Of a stretch of 64,000 bases of DNA, positions 45,288 to 54,606 are shown in pieces. The stretch spans positions 1,178,001-1,242,000 of the forward strand of contig NZ_CP061941.1 of the NCBI RefSeq assembly GCF_014805825.1. The letters run 5' to 3'. The stretch's first letter is position 1. Each line of letters begins with the position of its first letter. The DNA comes from Marinomonas algicola. Its GTDB lineage: Bacteria; Pseudomonadota; Gammaproteobacteria; Pseudomonadales; Marinomonadaceae. Made by a program: the position numbers and the translations under genes. The notes under the pieces were generated by a model. It was not told where the DNA came from. It did no database searches and worked only from the letters and a program-made list of their open reading frames with translations.

Positions 45288-46607
45288 ATGAGTGAGTTTT
45301 TTAACAAGGTTCCGTTTGTAAAATACGAAGGAGTGGATTCAACTAACCCGTTTGCGTTTAAACATTACGATGCGAAAAAAGTGCTGTTGGGTAAGACGAT
45401 GGAAGAGCATTTAAGAATGGCCGCTTGTTACTGGCATAACTTCTGTTGGCAAGGCAGCGATGTTTTTGGTGCGAATACGTTTGACAGACCTTGGTATCAA
45501 GCCGACTCTGAAATGGCGGCCGCTAAGATGAAAGCCGATGCCGCATTTGAATTTTTTACTAAATTAGGGATTTCTTATTACAGCTTCCATGATGTAGATG
45601 TCAGTCCAGAAGGCAAGAGTATAAAAGAGTACATTAGTAATTTTTCGGCTATGGTCGAGGTATTGCAAGCCAAACAAGAAGCGACTGGAATGAAGCTTTT
45701 ATGGGGGACGGCGAATGCCTTTTCACATCCTAGGTACATGTCCGGAGCGGCGTCGAATCCAAATCCTGAAATTTTTGCGTATGCGGCCACTCAAGTGTTT
45801 CATGCCATGAACGCTACCCATGCCTTGAAAGGTGAAAACTACGTTTTGTGGGGCGGTCGAGAGGGCTATGAAACCTTATTAAATACCGATCTAAAGCGTG
45901 AGAGAGCGCAACTGGGGCGATTTATGCAAATGGTTGTTGAGCATAAATACAAAATTGGCTTTGAAGGAACCTTGTTAATTGAGCCGAAACCGGCTGAGCC
46001 AACGAAACATCAGTACGACTATGACACGGCGACAGTGTATGGTTTTCTAAAAGAGTTTGGTCTTGAAAAAGAGATTAAGGTGAATATTGAAGCGAACCAT
46101 GCCACGTTAGCGGGTCACAGTTTTCATCATGAAATCGCCACCGCATGCTCTCTTGGCATTTTAGGGTCTGTTGATGCGAATCAAGGCGATGCTCAGTTAG
46201 GTTGGGATACGGATCAATACCCAACCAGTGTCGAAGAGTACACCTTAGTGACTTATGAAATTTTAAAGTCTGGCGGATTTCAAAACGGTGGTTATATGTT
46301 TGATACTAAACTACGTCGTCAGTCGACCGATCTAGACGATTTATTCCACGGTCATATTGGTGCAATGGATACGCTTGCATTGTCATTAGAGCGAGCGGTT
46401 AAGATGATAGAAAGTGAGACCTTAAGCCAATACGTCGATAAGCGTTATGCGAAATGGAATGATGAACTGGGGATGAGCATCTTATCTGGCAAGCAATCTC
46501 TTGCGGATTTAGCCGCTCATGTGACGGATAATAATGTCAACCCTAAACCGGTGTCTGGTCAGCAAGAAATGCTCGAAAACATCGTAAATGGCTATATTTA
46601 TCGATAA
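45288..46607 (+). CDS. xylA: Xylose isomerase
   Basis: The 439-residue enzyme has the proteobacterial class-II length. It shows the catalytic YYSFHDVDVSPEG region with the active His, and KVNIEANHATLAGHSFHHE and SVDANQGDAQLGWDTDQYP that carry the two metal sites. It converts D-xylose to D-xylulose in the cytoplasm. CAGAGGTGTTGTT precedes the ATG. It is convergent with xylR and separated from xylB by that regulator gene, so the three are not one operon as in E. coli. Control by XylR is inferred from the gene neighbourhood. Confidence 0.97.
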   Translation: MSEFFNKVPFVKYEGVDSTNPFAFKHYDAKKVLLGKTMEEHLRMAACYWHNFCWQGSDVFGANTFDRPWYQADSEMAAAKMKADAAFEFFTKLGISYYSFHDVDVSPEGKSIKEYISNFSAMVEVLQAKQEATGMKLLWGTANAFSHPRYMSGAASNPNPEIFAYAATQVFHAMNATHALKGENYVLWGGREGYETLLNTDLKRERAQLGRFMQMVVEHKYKIGFEGTLLIEPKPAEPTKHQYDYDTATVYGFLKEFGLEKEIKVNIEANHATLAGHSFHHEIATACSLGILGSVDANQGDAQLGWDTDQYPTSVEEYTLVTYEILKSGGFQNGGYMFDTKLRRQSTDLDDLFHGHIGAMDTLALSLERAVKMIESETLSQYVDKRYAKWNDELGMSILSGKQSLADLAAHVTDNNVNPKPVSGQQEMLENIVNGYIYR

Positions 46608-46628
46608 TAAGTCACCTTGCATACATTG

Positions 46629-46658
46629 AAAAGGGCCTAATTATAGGCCCTTTTTTTT
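46629..46658. terminator. Terminator between xylA and xylR
   Basis: AAGGGCCTA pairs with TAGGCCCTT with a four-base loop, flanked by A on the left and a run of eight T on the right. It can end both convergent genes. Confidence 0.9.
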
Positions 46659-46668
46659 CTTAGCTTGG

Positions 46669-47862
46669 TTAGTTTTTTTCTCTGTTTTCAGAATTAAGTC
46701 GGGACGAAATACGATATTCTCCCGGTGTCATGCCAATGTTTTTACGCATAACAGTGTACATATATTGCACCGATGGATAACCACAGATACGTGATATTTC
46801 ATCAAACGCTAGATCAGTCGACGTGACTAACTCGCATGCTCTATAAAACTTGGTCATGTGCAATTGTTCGTGCATCGAACAGCCAACCTCGTCGATAAAA
46901 CGCGTTTCTAAATTGGTTCTCGATATGCCAACACTATCGACGACTTGAGCCACTTTTATTCCCCGGCAAGCGTTGTGTCGGATAAAATGCATGGCTTGAA
47001 TAACATAAGGATCGTGTAAGGCACGGTAATCCGTAGATTGCCTTTCTTCGACAGCAATAGGGTCAACGATAACCAGCGAATTTTCTACTGGATAACCAGA
47101 CAACATCCTGTGCAATATTTTGGCGGCTTCATACCCCATTTGTTTACAGCCTTGAGTGACTGACGATAAAGCCGTTCGGTTCAGGTAGCGAGCCATGCTT
47201 TCGTTATCAATACCGATCACAGAGATCTCCTCAGGAACTAGAATATTCAAGTGATCGCAGGCTTGAAGTAAATGGCGTGCGCGGGAATCAGTGACGGCAA
47301 TAATACCAATGGGTTTTGGTAGGCTTTGCAGCCAAGTTTCTAGGTTGTGCTGCGCCGTGTCCCAAAGTTCTGGCGTGGTGTAAAGCCCTTGGTTTACATG
47401 AGGGTGATAACCATCTGAACTAACTTGCTCGATAAAAGCGTGTTCTCTTTCTGTCGCCCAGCGATTATAAGAAGTGTCAGGAATGCCGTAAAAAGCGAAT
47501 TGCGGCAACCCTTTTCGTTTTAAATGTTCATAGGCAAGTTTAACAAGCGCGGCGTTATCGGTTGCGACATAAGGTAGGCGAGGGTAGTCGTCTTTATGGT
47601 GGTAAGATCCGCCAATAGCCACCATCGGAATCTCTGTCTCTTTAAGAATGGCTTCTACTTCTGGGTTATCGAAGTCAGCGATAATACCGTCTCCTTTCCA
47701 GCTTTTAAGGCTGTCTAGCCGATAACGAAAATCGTCCTCAAAGTAAATGTCCCAATCGCATTGAGCGGCTTGTAAATATTCCCCTATGCCTTCTACTATT
47801 TGCCTGTCATACACTTTATTAGCATTAAAAACTAAGTTAAGTCGATAGCGTTTTTCAAACAT
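46669..47862 (-). CDS. xylR: Xylose operon activator, AraC family
   Basis: The 397-residue protein begins MFEKRYRLNLVFNANKVYDR and has the XylR layout. A periplasmic-binding-protein-like domain covers about residues 1-275 and an AraC-type double helix-turn-helix covers about 290-390. The DNA-binding part contains VGISRTNLETRFIDEVGCSM and FDEISRICGYPSVQYM with PGEYR at the end. It binds xylose and activates xyl promoters. The ATG at 47862 matches the family start; one codon triplet earlier at 47871 is possible. It lies 200 bases downstream of xylB on the same strand. Confidence 0.95.
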   Translation of the reverse strand: MFEKRYRLNLVFNANKVYDRQIVEGIGEYLQAAQCDWDIYFEDDFRYRLDSLKSWKGDGIIADFDNPEVEAILKETEIPMVAIGGSYHHKDDYPRLPYVATDNAALVKLAYEHLKRKGLPQFAFYGIPDTSYNRWATEREHAFIEQVSSDGYHPHVNQGLYTTPELWDTAQHNLETWLQSLPKPIGIIAVTDSRARHLLQACDHLNILVPEEISVIGIDNESMARYLNRTALSSVTQGCKQMGYEAAKILHRMLSGYPVENSLVIVDPIAVEERQSTDYRALHDPYVIQAMHFIRHNACRGIKVAQVVDSVGISRTNLETRFIDEVGCSMHEQLHMTKFYRACELVTSTDLAFDEISRICGYPSVQYMYTVMRKNIGMTPGEYRISSRLNSENREKN

Positions 47863-48070
47863 ACAAATCATCTCTAATTTTTGTTTTTATTGACGTGTTC
47901 TAATTATTATAACCTTGAAGCGTGGTTAACAGTGAGATTGTTACTCAAAAGGAACACACGAGTAGCGGTGTCATTTTAGAGTCAATTAGCTAAAGCATGA
48001 GATCGAGAAACATGGTTATTAGAGATGGCATGCTCTCGATTCGGCTTATTTCCCTAGGCAAAAAAGGGTT

Positions 48071-49519
48071 TTAAAGGCCCTTTACTCTTTGATAAAGCGA
48101 ATGAAAACGCTCCTTCTTATCAAGATAACGCGCCGTTTTTTTCGGATTAGGCTGATACATTTTTATTAATTTGGGTTTACCGCAAATATTTTTTAGGGCA
48201 TCTGGCCCAAGAATACTTAATGCCGCTAAACGTGCGGCCCCTAAAGAGGGTCCTATTTCTCCACCTTCTCGATAAGCCATTGGCATGTTGCATACATCGG
48301 CAAGCAGTTGTAACCAAAAATGGCTTTTGGCTCCGCCACCGATAACATCGATGCTATCACTGACTTTTTGTGCCGATCTGACCGCATCGAGCCCATCTAA
48401 TAAAGCAAAGCTGACCCCTTCAAGTACAGCAGAGACTAAATCTGCTGGCGAGGTTTCATGAGTCATTCCCCAAAAAACACCTTTTGCATTTGGGTCATTA
48501 TGAGGCGTCCTTTCACCACTTAAATAAGGTAAAAATAGAACTTGGCTATGACTGTCTTGATTTTTTTCAGCGGCTATCAATGCCGATTCCACTGAAGGAA
48601 ACTGAGTCAGCTTCGTTACCCAATCTAGGCAGCTGGCCGCACTGAGAATCACTGACATAGTATGCCAAGTGTTAGGGATGGCATGACCAAAGCTGTGCAG
48701 AGCGTCGGCTGGGTTAGCGGTAAAGCCTTCGCTAACCGAGAAAATAACACCGGATGTACCGAGTGAGAGCATTGTCTGTTGCTCTTCTATAATACCCATT
48801 CCAATTGCCCCAGCGGCATTATCGCCAGCGCCAGCTACAACCGGTACCAGATTCATATTCCAACGTTCAGCAAGACAAGAGTTTACTTGGCCGGTTATTT
48901 CTGGTCCTTCATAAACCTTGGGCATGTGTTCTATGTCCAATCCGGTTGCTTGCAACATTCGTTCACTCCAACAACGCTGCTCCATGTCGAGCCATAAGGT
49001 GCCAGAAGCATCCGACACATCTGTGGCAAAGTCTCCTGTCATGCGAAAACGCAAATAATCTTTTGGTAATAACACTTTGTTAATTTGTGCAAAAATCTCA
49101 GGTTCATTCTGTTTTACCCACAGGATCTTAGGCGCGGTAAAACCAGGCATGACGAGATTACCTGTAATGGATTGAACTTCGGGACAGTGTTGTTGCAGTA
49201 AGTGGCACTCTTCAAATGAACGGCCGTCATTCCAGAGGATCGCTGGTCTCAGTATTTGGTTGTCTTTATCGAGTAATGTGGCGCCATGCATCTGACCAGA
49301 TAAGCCGATCGCTTTAACCTCTTTTAATGAGTGTTCTTTTGCTAACGCTAGTATGACCTTGTCAGTTGCCTGCCACCAACTTTCAGGGTCTTGTTCTGAC
49401 CATAATGCGTGTGGACGAGAAACAGAAAGAGGAGATGATTGGCTGGCTTTTACTTCCCCTGTCTCTGTTAATAAAATGACTTTTACACCGGATGTTCCAA
49501 GATCTATGCCTAAATACAT
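48071..49519 (-). CDS. xylB: Xylulokinase
   Basis: A FGGY-family kinase of 482 residues. The N-terminus GIDLGTSGVKVILL forms the first phosphate loop. SGQMHGATLLDKD and ILWNDGR form the sugar site, AGAGDNAAGAIGMG the second phosphate region, and IGGGAKSHFWLQLLADV the ADP site. It phosphorylates xylulose to xylulose 5-phosphate, the step after XylA. It is transcribed toward xylR and away from the amidase gene, with about 200 bases to xylR. Its start at 49519 has no strong ribosome site (TTGTTATGT), which may mean modest translation. Confidence 0.96.
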   Translation of the reverse strand: MYLGIDLGTSGVKVILLTETGEVKASQSSPLSVSRPHALWSEQDPESWWQATDKVILALAKEHSLKEVKAIGLSGQMHGATLLDKDNQILRPAILWNDGRSFEECHLLQQHCPEVQSITGNLVMPGFTAPKILWVKQNEPEIFAQINKVLLPKDYLRFRMTGDFATDVSDASGTLWLDMEQRCWSERMLQATGLDIEHMPKVYEGPEITGQVNSCLAERWNMNLVPVVAGAGDNAAGAIGMGIIEEQQTMLSLGTSGVIFSVSEGFTANPADALHSFGHAIPNTWHTMSVILSAASCLDWVTKLTQFPSVESALIAAEKNQDSHSQVLFLPYLSGERTPHNDPNAKGVFWGMTHETSPADLVSAVLEGVSFALLDGLDAVRSAQKVSDSIDVIGGGAKSHFWLQLLADVCNMPMAYREGGEIGPSLGAARLAALSILGPDALKNICGKPKLIKMYQPNPKKTARYLDKKERFHSLYQRVKGL

Positions 49520-49597
49520 AACAAATCCTATAAAATGATGGATAAAATAACGTATAAATCCCAGTCTGCCTATTGGTCGTTTTTGGCAATAGACGTC

Positions 49598-49801
49598 TTA
49601 CTGATTATTTTTATTTAAGAGCGCTGCAATTTCATGGTAAATGAGCGAATGGGCATAAGAAATTATCTTTTTTGATTTACCTGTGGTGTTTTTTCTAAAT
49701 TTTGTGATGTGGGAAGGCCATGTTCGCCGTTCAGAAGACGTACCGTGATTGAGAGGCTCTTGTTGCGTATTTGTGCCACTAAGCCGTTTTTTCAATATCA
49801 T
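49598..49801 (-). CDS. Small hypothetical protein, second of an overlapping pair
   Basis: This frame encodes about 67 basic residues starting MILKKRLSGTNTQQEPLNHG. I do not recognise it. The ATG at 49801 has GGTGG seven bases upstream and overlaps the end of the preceding frame by 23 bases, which suggests translational coupling. A longer start at 49828 exists. The protein is rich in Lys and Arg and has no membrane segment. It lies between xylB and the hypothetical gene at 49779-50210 on the same strand. It could be spurious. Confidence 0.45.
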   Translation of the reverse strand: MILKKRLSGTNTQQEPLNHGTSSERRTWPSHITKFRKNTTGKSKKIISYAHSLIYHEIAALLNKNNQ

Positions 49802-50210
49802 TGCGAGTCCACCAATAATGGAAACCATTACTCATGAGCCATTGAGCGGCACTGTCTAGATTGGCCCACTCTCGACGTTCGCCTCGTGCGCTGTGGATAC
49901 TCAGTAGATAAGAGTCAATATACACCAAGACCGACCAAGCGTAGGGATGTTTAACTTGATCGCCAAACCCCCCGCCTTGCTTCTCTCGATAAACTCTATA
50001 TACCACCGCATATTCTCCAAGTCTTCCTTGTTCTCGGATGATTGGAAGCTCAGTTTGTGTAATTACACCAGAGACACCTAAATACGTATCTAAACTTTCA
50101 TTATTTAACATCATGGACCATAGTGTTGCAGTTTGTAAAAAATAAGAATACATTATGATCCATACTGTTACTTTTCTCAACGTCATGGAGCGGCTTTTAC
50201 TTATCATCAT
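49779..50210 (-). CDS. Hypothetical protein, first of an overlapping pair
   Basis: The convincing part starts around MMLNNESLDTYLGVSG (near 50114) and continues with QTELPIIREQGRLGEYAVVY and a C-terminal ERREWANLDSAAQWLMSNGF followed by HYWWTRNDIEKTA. The even use of acidic, basic and aromatic residues looks like a folded globular protein, not a shadow. The start is uncertain: ATG codons occur near 50210, 50153 and 50114, and the frame is open further into the amidase gene, where it must be antisense. No function is assigned. It is divergent from the amidase gene and tandem with the small gene after it. Confidence 0.55.
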   Translation of the reverse strand: MMISKSRSMTLRKVTVWIIMYSYFLQTATLWSMMLNNESLDTYLGVSGVITQTELPIIREQGRLGEYAVVYRVYREKQGGGFGDQVKHPYAWSVLVYIDSYLLSIHSARGERREWANLDSAAQWLMSNGFHYWWTRNDIEKTA

Positions 50211-50286
50211 TGACCTGACTCTGCTTTTAGTCTGTCGATGAATTAAGGCCAGACGAATAACTGATAATTGATCGAGTACATGAACA

Positions 50287-51693
50287 ATGAGTATTCTGAA
50301 TAAAACCGCTGTTGAGCTAGTGGATGAACTGCGTTCCCGCCGTATTAGTGCGATGGAGTTGTTAGATATTACGATAGACCATGCTGAATTGGTGGCAAGA
50401 ACGGTTAACCCATTTGCGATCACCTTATATGATCGTGCTCGCAGAGCCGCTATGGTCGCGGATCAACTGCTCGATCAAGGCCTCGGTGGTCCTCTTTGCG
50501 GTTTGCCCATTACGATTAAGGATTCTCAATGGTTGGCAGGCGTGCCTTGTGCGAATGGTTCCAGAACCCAAACAACCTTCATCCCAGAAGAAACCTGTTC
50601 CAGTATTCGTAAGTTGGAAGAGGCAGGCGCTATTATTTTTGCAAAAACAACCTGTCCAGAATTTAGTCTAACTGGCATCACCTCATCCAGTCTTTATGGA
50701 CTGACCTCTAACCCATGGAATATGGACCGTACTTGTGGCGGCTCTTCGGGTGGTGCGGGTGCGGCGGTATCGGCGGGTGCCGGTGCCTTATCCTTGGGTG
50801 GTGATGGCGGTGGTTCTATACGCATACCGGCCGCTTTTTGTGGCATTGTCGGTTTTAAACCAACGATTCATGCTGTGCCAAGAAAGCCCTGTTTTCCATC
50901 TTGGAGTACCTTGGTTTCTTATGGTCCAATGACGCGTTCAGTGGCCGATGCGCGTTTGATGTATTCAACAATGGTTGAAAATACCGATGAGTTTGCCTTT
51001 AAGGACAATCTAAAAGCTCATGTTGAACACCCTATGCCTTTAACTGGACAAAAAATTATCGTGTCAGAAGACCTCGGTTTTGCGCCAATTGATGATGATG
51101 TCCGTCAAACTTTCCGCCATACATTAAGATTGTTAGAAGCAGCCGGTGCTGAGTTGGTATACGACCAACCGAATTTACCGTCTTCTGTTATTGCTTGGGC
51201 AACGATTGCACATTATGACTCTTGGCGCTTTCAAAAGCAGAAAGAAAACCCAATAACGGGTCTGGATAAATTTACTATTGAAATGATGAAGTTTGGCGAC
51301 AGTCTTACCGCTGAGCAATTTGAATCGGCCGAAAATTATCGTCAAGAAATTCAGGCTGCTTATACGGCTATGTTTGAGCGTAATAATACGTCTGTCTTCA
51401 TAACACCGACGTTAGGGTGTGAAGCGTTTAAAAATGGTTTCCGTCACCCAAAATACATAGGGTCAACAAAAATCACATACCCTTGGCTTGATTGGGCCAG
51501 TTTTTTATACGATGGCAATCTGACCGGAATGCCTGCCTGTGCACTACCGATGGGCTTAGGTAATGAAAATATGCCTCTTTCTATTCATGTTACTGCGCCA
51601 AAAGGAGCGGATGCTCTGGTTCTTGATATGGCTGAGCAACTTGAAACCTTAATAGGTTGGGACACATCGCCTAAAATACCGACAAAGGTATAA
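50287..51693 (+). CDS. Amidase, amidase-signature family
   Basis: The 468-residue protein has the complete Ser-cisSer-Lys triad: Lys78 in LPITIKDS, Ser153/154 in the signature CGGSSGGAGAAV and Ser177 in GGDGGGSIRIP. Such enzymes hydrolyse carboxamides, aryl amides or N-acyl compounds in the cytoplasm; no signal peptide is present. It lacks the features of GatA and there is no gatB or gatC, so a tRNA role is unlikely. It is the first gene of a same-strand trio with a C45-type Ntn hydrolase 62 bases downstream and an ATP-grasp ligase. It probably works on the amide made or cut by its partners. Confidence 0.9.
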   Translation: MSILNKTAVELVDELRSRRISAMELLDITIDHAELVARTVNPFAITLYDRARRAAMVADQLLDQGLGGPLCGLPITIKDSQWLAGVPCANGSRTQTTFIPEETCSSIRKLEEAGAIIFAKTTCPEFSLTGITSSSLYGLTSNPWNMDRTCGGSSGGAGAAVSAGAGALSLGGDGGGSIRIPAAFCGIVGFKPTIHAVPRKPCFPSWSTLVSYGPMTRSVADARLMYSTMVENTDEFAFKDNLKAHVEHPMPLTGQKIIVSEDLGFAPIDDDVRQTFRHTLRLLEAAGAELVYDQPNLPSSVIAWATIAHYDSWRFQKQKENPITGLDKFTIEMMKFGDSLTAEQFESAENYRQEIQAAYTAMFERNNTSVFITPTLGCEAFKNGFRHPKYIGSTKITYPWLDWASFLYDGNLTGMPACALPMGLGNENMPLSIHVTAPKGADALVLDMAEQLETLIGWDTSPKIPTKV

Positions 51694-51755
51694 CTATTGC
51701 TTAACAATAATGTTACGGGTACCTAACGGATCCATATCAACTGAAAGGGGAGTCG

Positions 51756-52739
51756 ATGAAAAGTTTGCATTTTTCGGTAATTAACGAAGCGTATCCGGGA
51801 GAAAAGTTTCGTAATTTGTTTGGTAAAAATTGGCCAGCTTATCGAGCGTGGTATTTAGATGAAGGCGAAGCGATTCGCCCCAGTTACCTAGATTGTATCC
51901 AAGCCTTTAAACATCATATGCCAGAACTCTATCCCCTTTATAGAGATATAGTGAAATTAGTTGATGGGGACGATTTACAGGCGAGGTTTTTAACTCTGTA
52001 TTGTCCACCGCCATTTTTCTCAGGTTGCTCTCAACTTACTTCAAATACTCAGACACCGATTCTTATCCGAAATTATGATTTCCCTCCAATATTATGTGAA
52101 GGTGTGGTTTCGTGCAGTCAGTGGTTAGGTAAAAAAGTGGTCGCTATGGCCGATTGTGTCTGGGGCGCTTTGGATGGGATGAATGAGTCCGGTTTAGCGG
52201 TTTCTATCGCTTATGGAGGACGCCTTGTAAAAGGGGAAGGCTTTGGCGTGACCATCGTCATTCGTTATATCTTGGAAACCTGTGCAACGGTGGAAGAGGC
52301 CATTGCGGTTTTCCAACGTATCCCAATTCATCTGGACTATAACATCGCATTGATTGATGCGAGCGGCCATCAGGTGACGGTTTATATTGCACCGGATAGA
52401 GAGGTGGTCGTCACACAAGAGCAAGCCTCGACAAACCATCAAGACCCTATTGTTCCTGGGCAAGCTTTATTTTTAGCCGATACCGGTATTCGCTTAGACG
52501 CGCTTAATCACCTCGTGCTAATGGATCGTGACCCAACTCAAGATATTAGTTCACGCTTCCTATACCCACCTTTATATCGGCCTCATGCGAACCATAATTC
52601 TGGAACACTTTATACGGCGGTTTATTATCCGAGTCAGGGTCAGATACGTTACCTCTGGCCAACGGCACAAATCAATATCAATTTTATGGATTTGTCGGCC
52701 GCGACAGAGCAGGAAATCACCATTTTTTATGATAACTAG
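51756..52739 (+). CDS. C45-family Ntn hydrolase (isopenicillin-N acyltransferase-like)
   Basis: The 327-residue protein fits the C45/AAT family. Cys91 in FFSGCSQLTSN is the expected nucleophile exposed by self-cleavage after Gly90, followed by ILIRNYDF and the ALDGMNESGLAVSIAYGG segment. Family members transfer or remove acyl groups on amino acids and beta-lactams. There is no signal peptide, so it is cytoplasmic. AAAGGGGAG precedes the ATG. It lies between an amidase and an ATP-grasp ligase with the same orientation. Acting as an acyltransferase or deacylase on a peptide-like intermediate is an inference from context. Confidence 0.85.
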   Translation: MKSLHFSVINEAYPGEKFRNLFGKNWPAYRAWYLDEGEAIRPSYLDCIQAFKHHMPELYPLYRDIVKLVDGDDLQARFLTLYCPPPFFSGCSQLTSNTQTPILIRNYDFPPILCEGVVSCSQWLGKKVVAMADCVWGALDGMNESGLAVSIAYGGRLVKGEGFGVTIVIRYILETCATVEEAIAVFQRIPIHLDYNIALIDASGHQVTVYIAPDREVVVTQEQASTNHQDPIVPGQALFLADTGIRLDALNHLVLMDRDPTQDISSRFLYPPLYRPHANHNSGTLYTAVYYPSQGQIRYLWPTAQININFMDLSAATEQEITIFYDN

Positions 52740-52801
52740 GTTGTATTAAAAGTGAATAAACCTAGGACTCAAAAACAGGGATCTATTAAGAAGTAAACTA
52801 T

Positions 52802-54373
52802 ATGTTGAGACGATTGATTACTATTTTAAAAAAACAGTTTGGCTTTTCAGATCATCAAGATAATAACAAGACTGAACTAAATAATGGGGGAACTATAGAG
52901 ATGCAAGATAAAATAAAACTTAAAGGCTTATCCGATATTTATCGCTTTTTCCGTAAAAACCAGACGCCGATCTACTTTGTCTCACCAACGGCTTACAACG
53001 TACTTGGTATCGGTCAATGGGTGCAGAGTTTTCAATATGTGACTTTTTTTGATTCTTTCGATGGAGGCCACTTTCGCATTGTTAATCCTAAACTTAACAG
53101 TGAAAGGGAGTTTCAATCAATGGAGGAAATGGTTAACTATTTATTGAGTCATAAAGAAACCGTCGATTTGTTGGAAGAAAATGCCCACAAATGTGAGAAC
53201 GGCAGCAAAGGGAAACTGCTTACGGTTATGTTTGATGAAAAAACCGAGGAAATTGCCGCTAGCCTTGGCTTAGAAATGGCGTTACCACCGGCCAAATTGC
53301 GTCAACATATTGATTCTAAAATTGTCACCACTCAATTGGCTAATGACGCGGGTGTACCAAGTGCACCGAATTTATTTGATGTAAAAGCGTCAAGCTATGA
53401 AGAATTATGTGCATTAGCTGAAAAGCATCATTTAGGCCGCAATCTGGTTGTACAAACCCCTTATGGTGATTCTGGTAAGACGACTTTCTTTATTCGCAGT
53501 GAAGCTGATTGGGATAAAAATGCCAAGAAAATCGTTGGCGAAACGTTAAAGATAATGAAGTACATCAACCATATCCCAGGAACAGTCGAAGCGGTAGCGA
53601 CACGATGTGGCACCTTGGTTGGTCCATTACAAACCGATATTACGGGCTATGAAGAACTGACGCCTTACAAAGGTGGTTGGTGTGGTAATGACATCTTCCC
53701 GGAACTATTGAAAGGTAAACAGCACGATAAAATCATAGCCATGGTAAAAGCGATGGGAGATAAGCTCTATGAAACTGGCTATCGTGGTGCATTTTGCTTT
53801 GATTACCTTGTTGATACGGATGATGGCGAAGTTTATCTAGGCGAAATTAATCCGCGTATCAGTGGCGCTAGCCCATTAACCAACTTGGTAACGTCGAAGT
53901 ACGGTGGAGCACCGCTTATTTTGTTTCATCTGCTGGAGTTTATGGACGTTGATTTTGAAATTGATATTGAAGAAATCCAGAAACGTTGGTCCGACTACGG
54001 CAGCTGGACACAATTGGTTTTGAAACACACGCAAGACAAGGTTCGTATGATCTCCAAAGCACCTCAATCCGGTATTTGGCAAATGAAAGACGATGGAGAC
54101 ATTGAATTTATCCGTCACAGTATTGATTGGAGTAATGTTGGGGATGAAAATAATGCCTTCTACATGAGAGTTTATGGTGAAGGCGAGTACAGCTACTTAG
54201 GTGCGGACATGGGGATTTTAGTTTCTTGTGGTCGCATGCAATCGGATGATCGTGAGTTGCTGCCAAGGGCACATTCATGGATTAATGCCATCAACAGACA
54301 ATTTGAATTCAAGAACTTAGAAGACTTAGAGCAACCGTATATCCCTGATCAGGGTGTCCGTAAAATGCTATAA
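52802..54373 (+). CDS. ATP-grasp ligase (biotin-carboxylase-like), substrate unknown
   Basis: The protein of up to 523 residues has an ATP-grasp core. LPPAKLRQHIDSKIVTTQLA leads into the domain, and the glycine-rich loop VVQTPYGDSGKTTFF is at about 213-227. The metal-binding LGEINPRISGASPLT near 343-357 has the required Glu and Asn. No biotin-binding or CoA domain is present, so it is a stand-alone carboxylate-amine or carboxylate-thiol type ligase. An internal ATG at 52901 with a GGGGGA ribosome site would remove 33 non-conserved residues and is equally possible. The preceding amidase and C45 genes suggest a small amide or peptide pathway. A strong terminator follows. Confidence 0.82.
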   Translation: MLRRLITILKKQFGFSDHQDNNKTELNNGGTIEMQDKIKLKGLSDIYRFFRKNQTPIYFVSPTAYNVLGIGQWVQSFQYVTFFDSFDGGHFRIVNPKLNSEREFQSMEEMVNYLLSHKETVDLLEENAHKCENGSKGKLLTVMFDEKTEEIAASLGLEMALPPAKLRQHIDSKIVTTQLANDAGVPSAPNLFDVKASSYEELCALAEKHHLGRNLVVQTPYGDSGKTTFFIRSEADWDKNAKKIVGETLKIMKYINHIPGTVEAVATRCGTLVGPLQTDITGYEELTPYKGGWCGNDIFPELLKGKQHDKIIAMVKAMGDKLYETGYRGAFCFDYLVDTDDGEVYLGEINPRISGASPLTNLVTSKYGGAPLILFHLLEFMDVDFEIDIEEIQKRWSDYGSWTQLVLKHTQDKVRMISKAPQSGIWQMKDDGDIEFIRHSIDWSNVGDENNAFYMRVYGEGEYSYLGADMGILVSCGRMQSDDRELLPRAHSWINAINRQFEFKNLEDLEQPYIPDQGVRKML

Positions 54374-54418
54374 GTTGTTTTATAAAAACGTTTGTAGAGT
54401 GCCATATAAAAACCAACG

Positions 54419-54468
54419 AAAGCCTCTCTTACGGTCTGCTACTTAGACCTTAACCTAAGAGAGGCTTT
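54419..54468. terminator. Large hairpin after the ATP-grasp gene
   Basis: AAAGCCTCTCTTA (54419-54431) pairs perfectly with TAAGAGAGGCTTT (54456-54468), 13 pairs. A smaller GGTCT/AGACC stem sits inside. It lies 46 bases after the stop and ends the amidase trio. Only three T follow, so efficiency is uncertain. Confidence 0.75.
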
Positions 54469-54606
54469 GCTCATGTTGTTTATCAATAAGTCGCCTGCGA
54501 TTCATTGGCGCAAAGCATCACAGTTCGTTTGATAAGATAGTATTGGTTTTTTTGAATTCGTTTATAAGAATACAAAGGCTCTTATTTTTGGCTTTTAACC
54601 TACTTT

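Noticed and set aside
50211..50423. Upstream extension of the hypothetical frame into the amidase gene
   Set aside because: It is antisense to the conserved amidase N-terminus; only the portion left of 50210 was kept.
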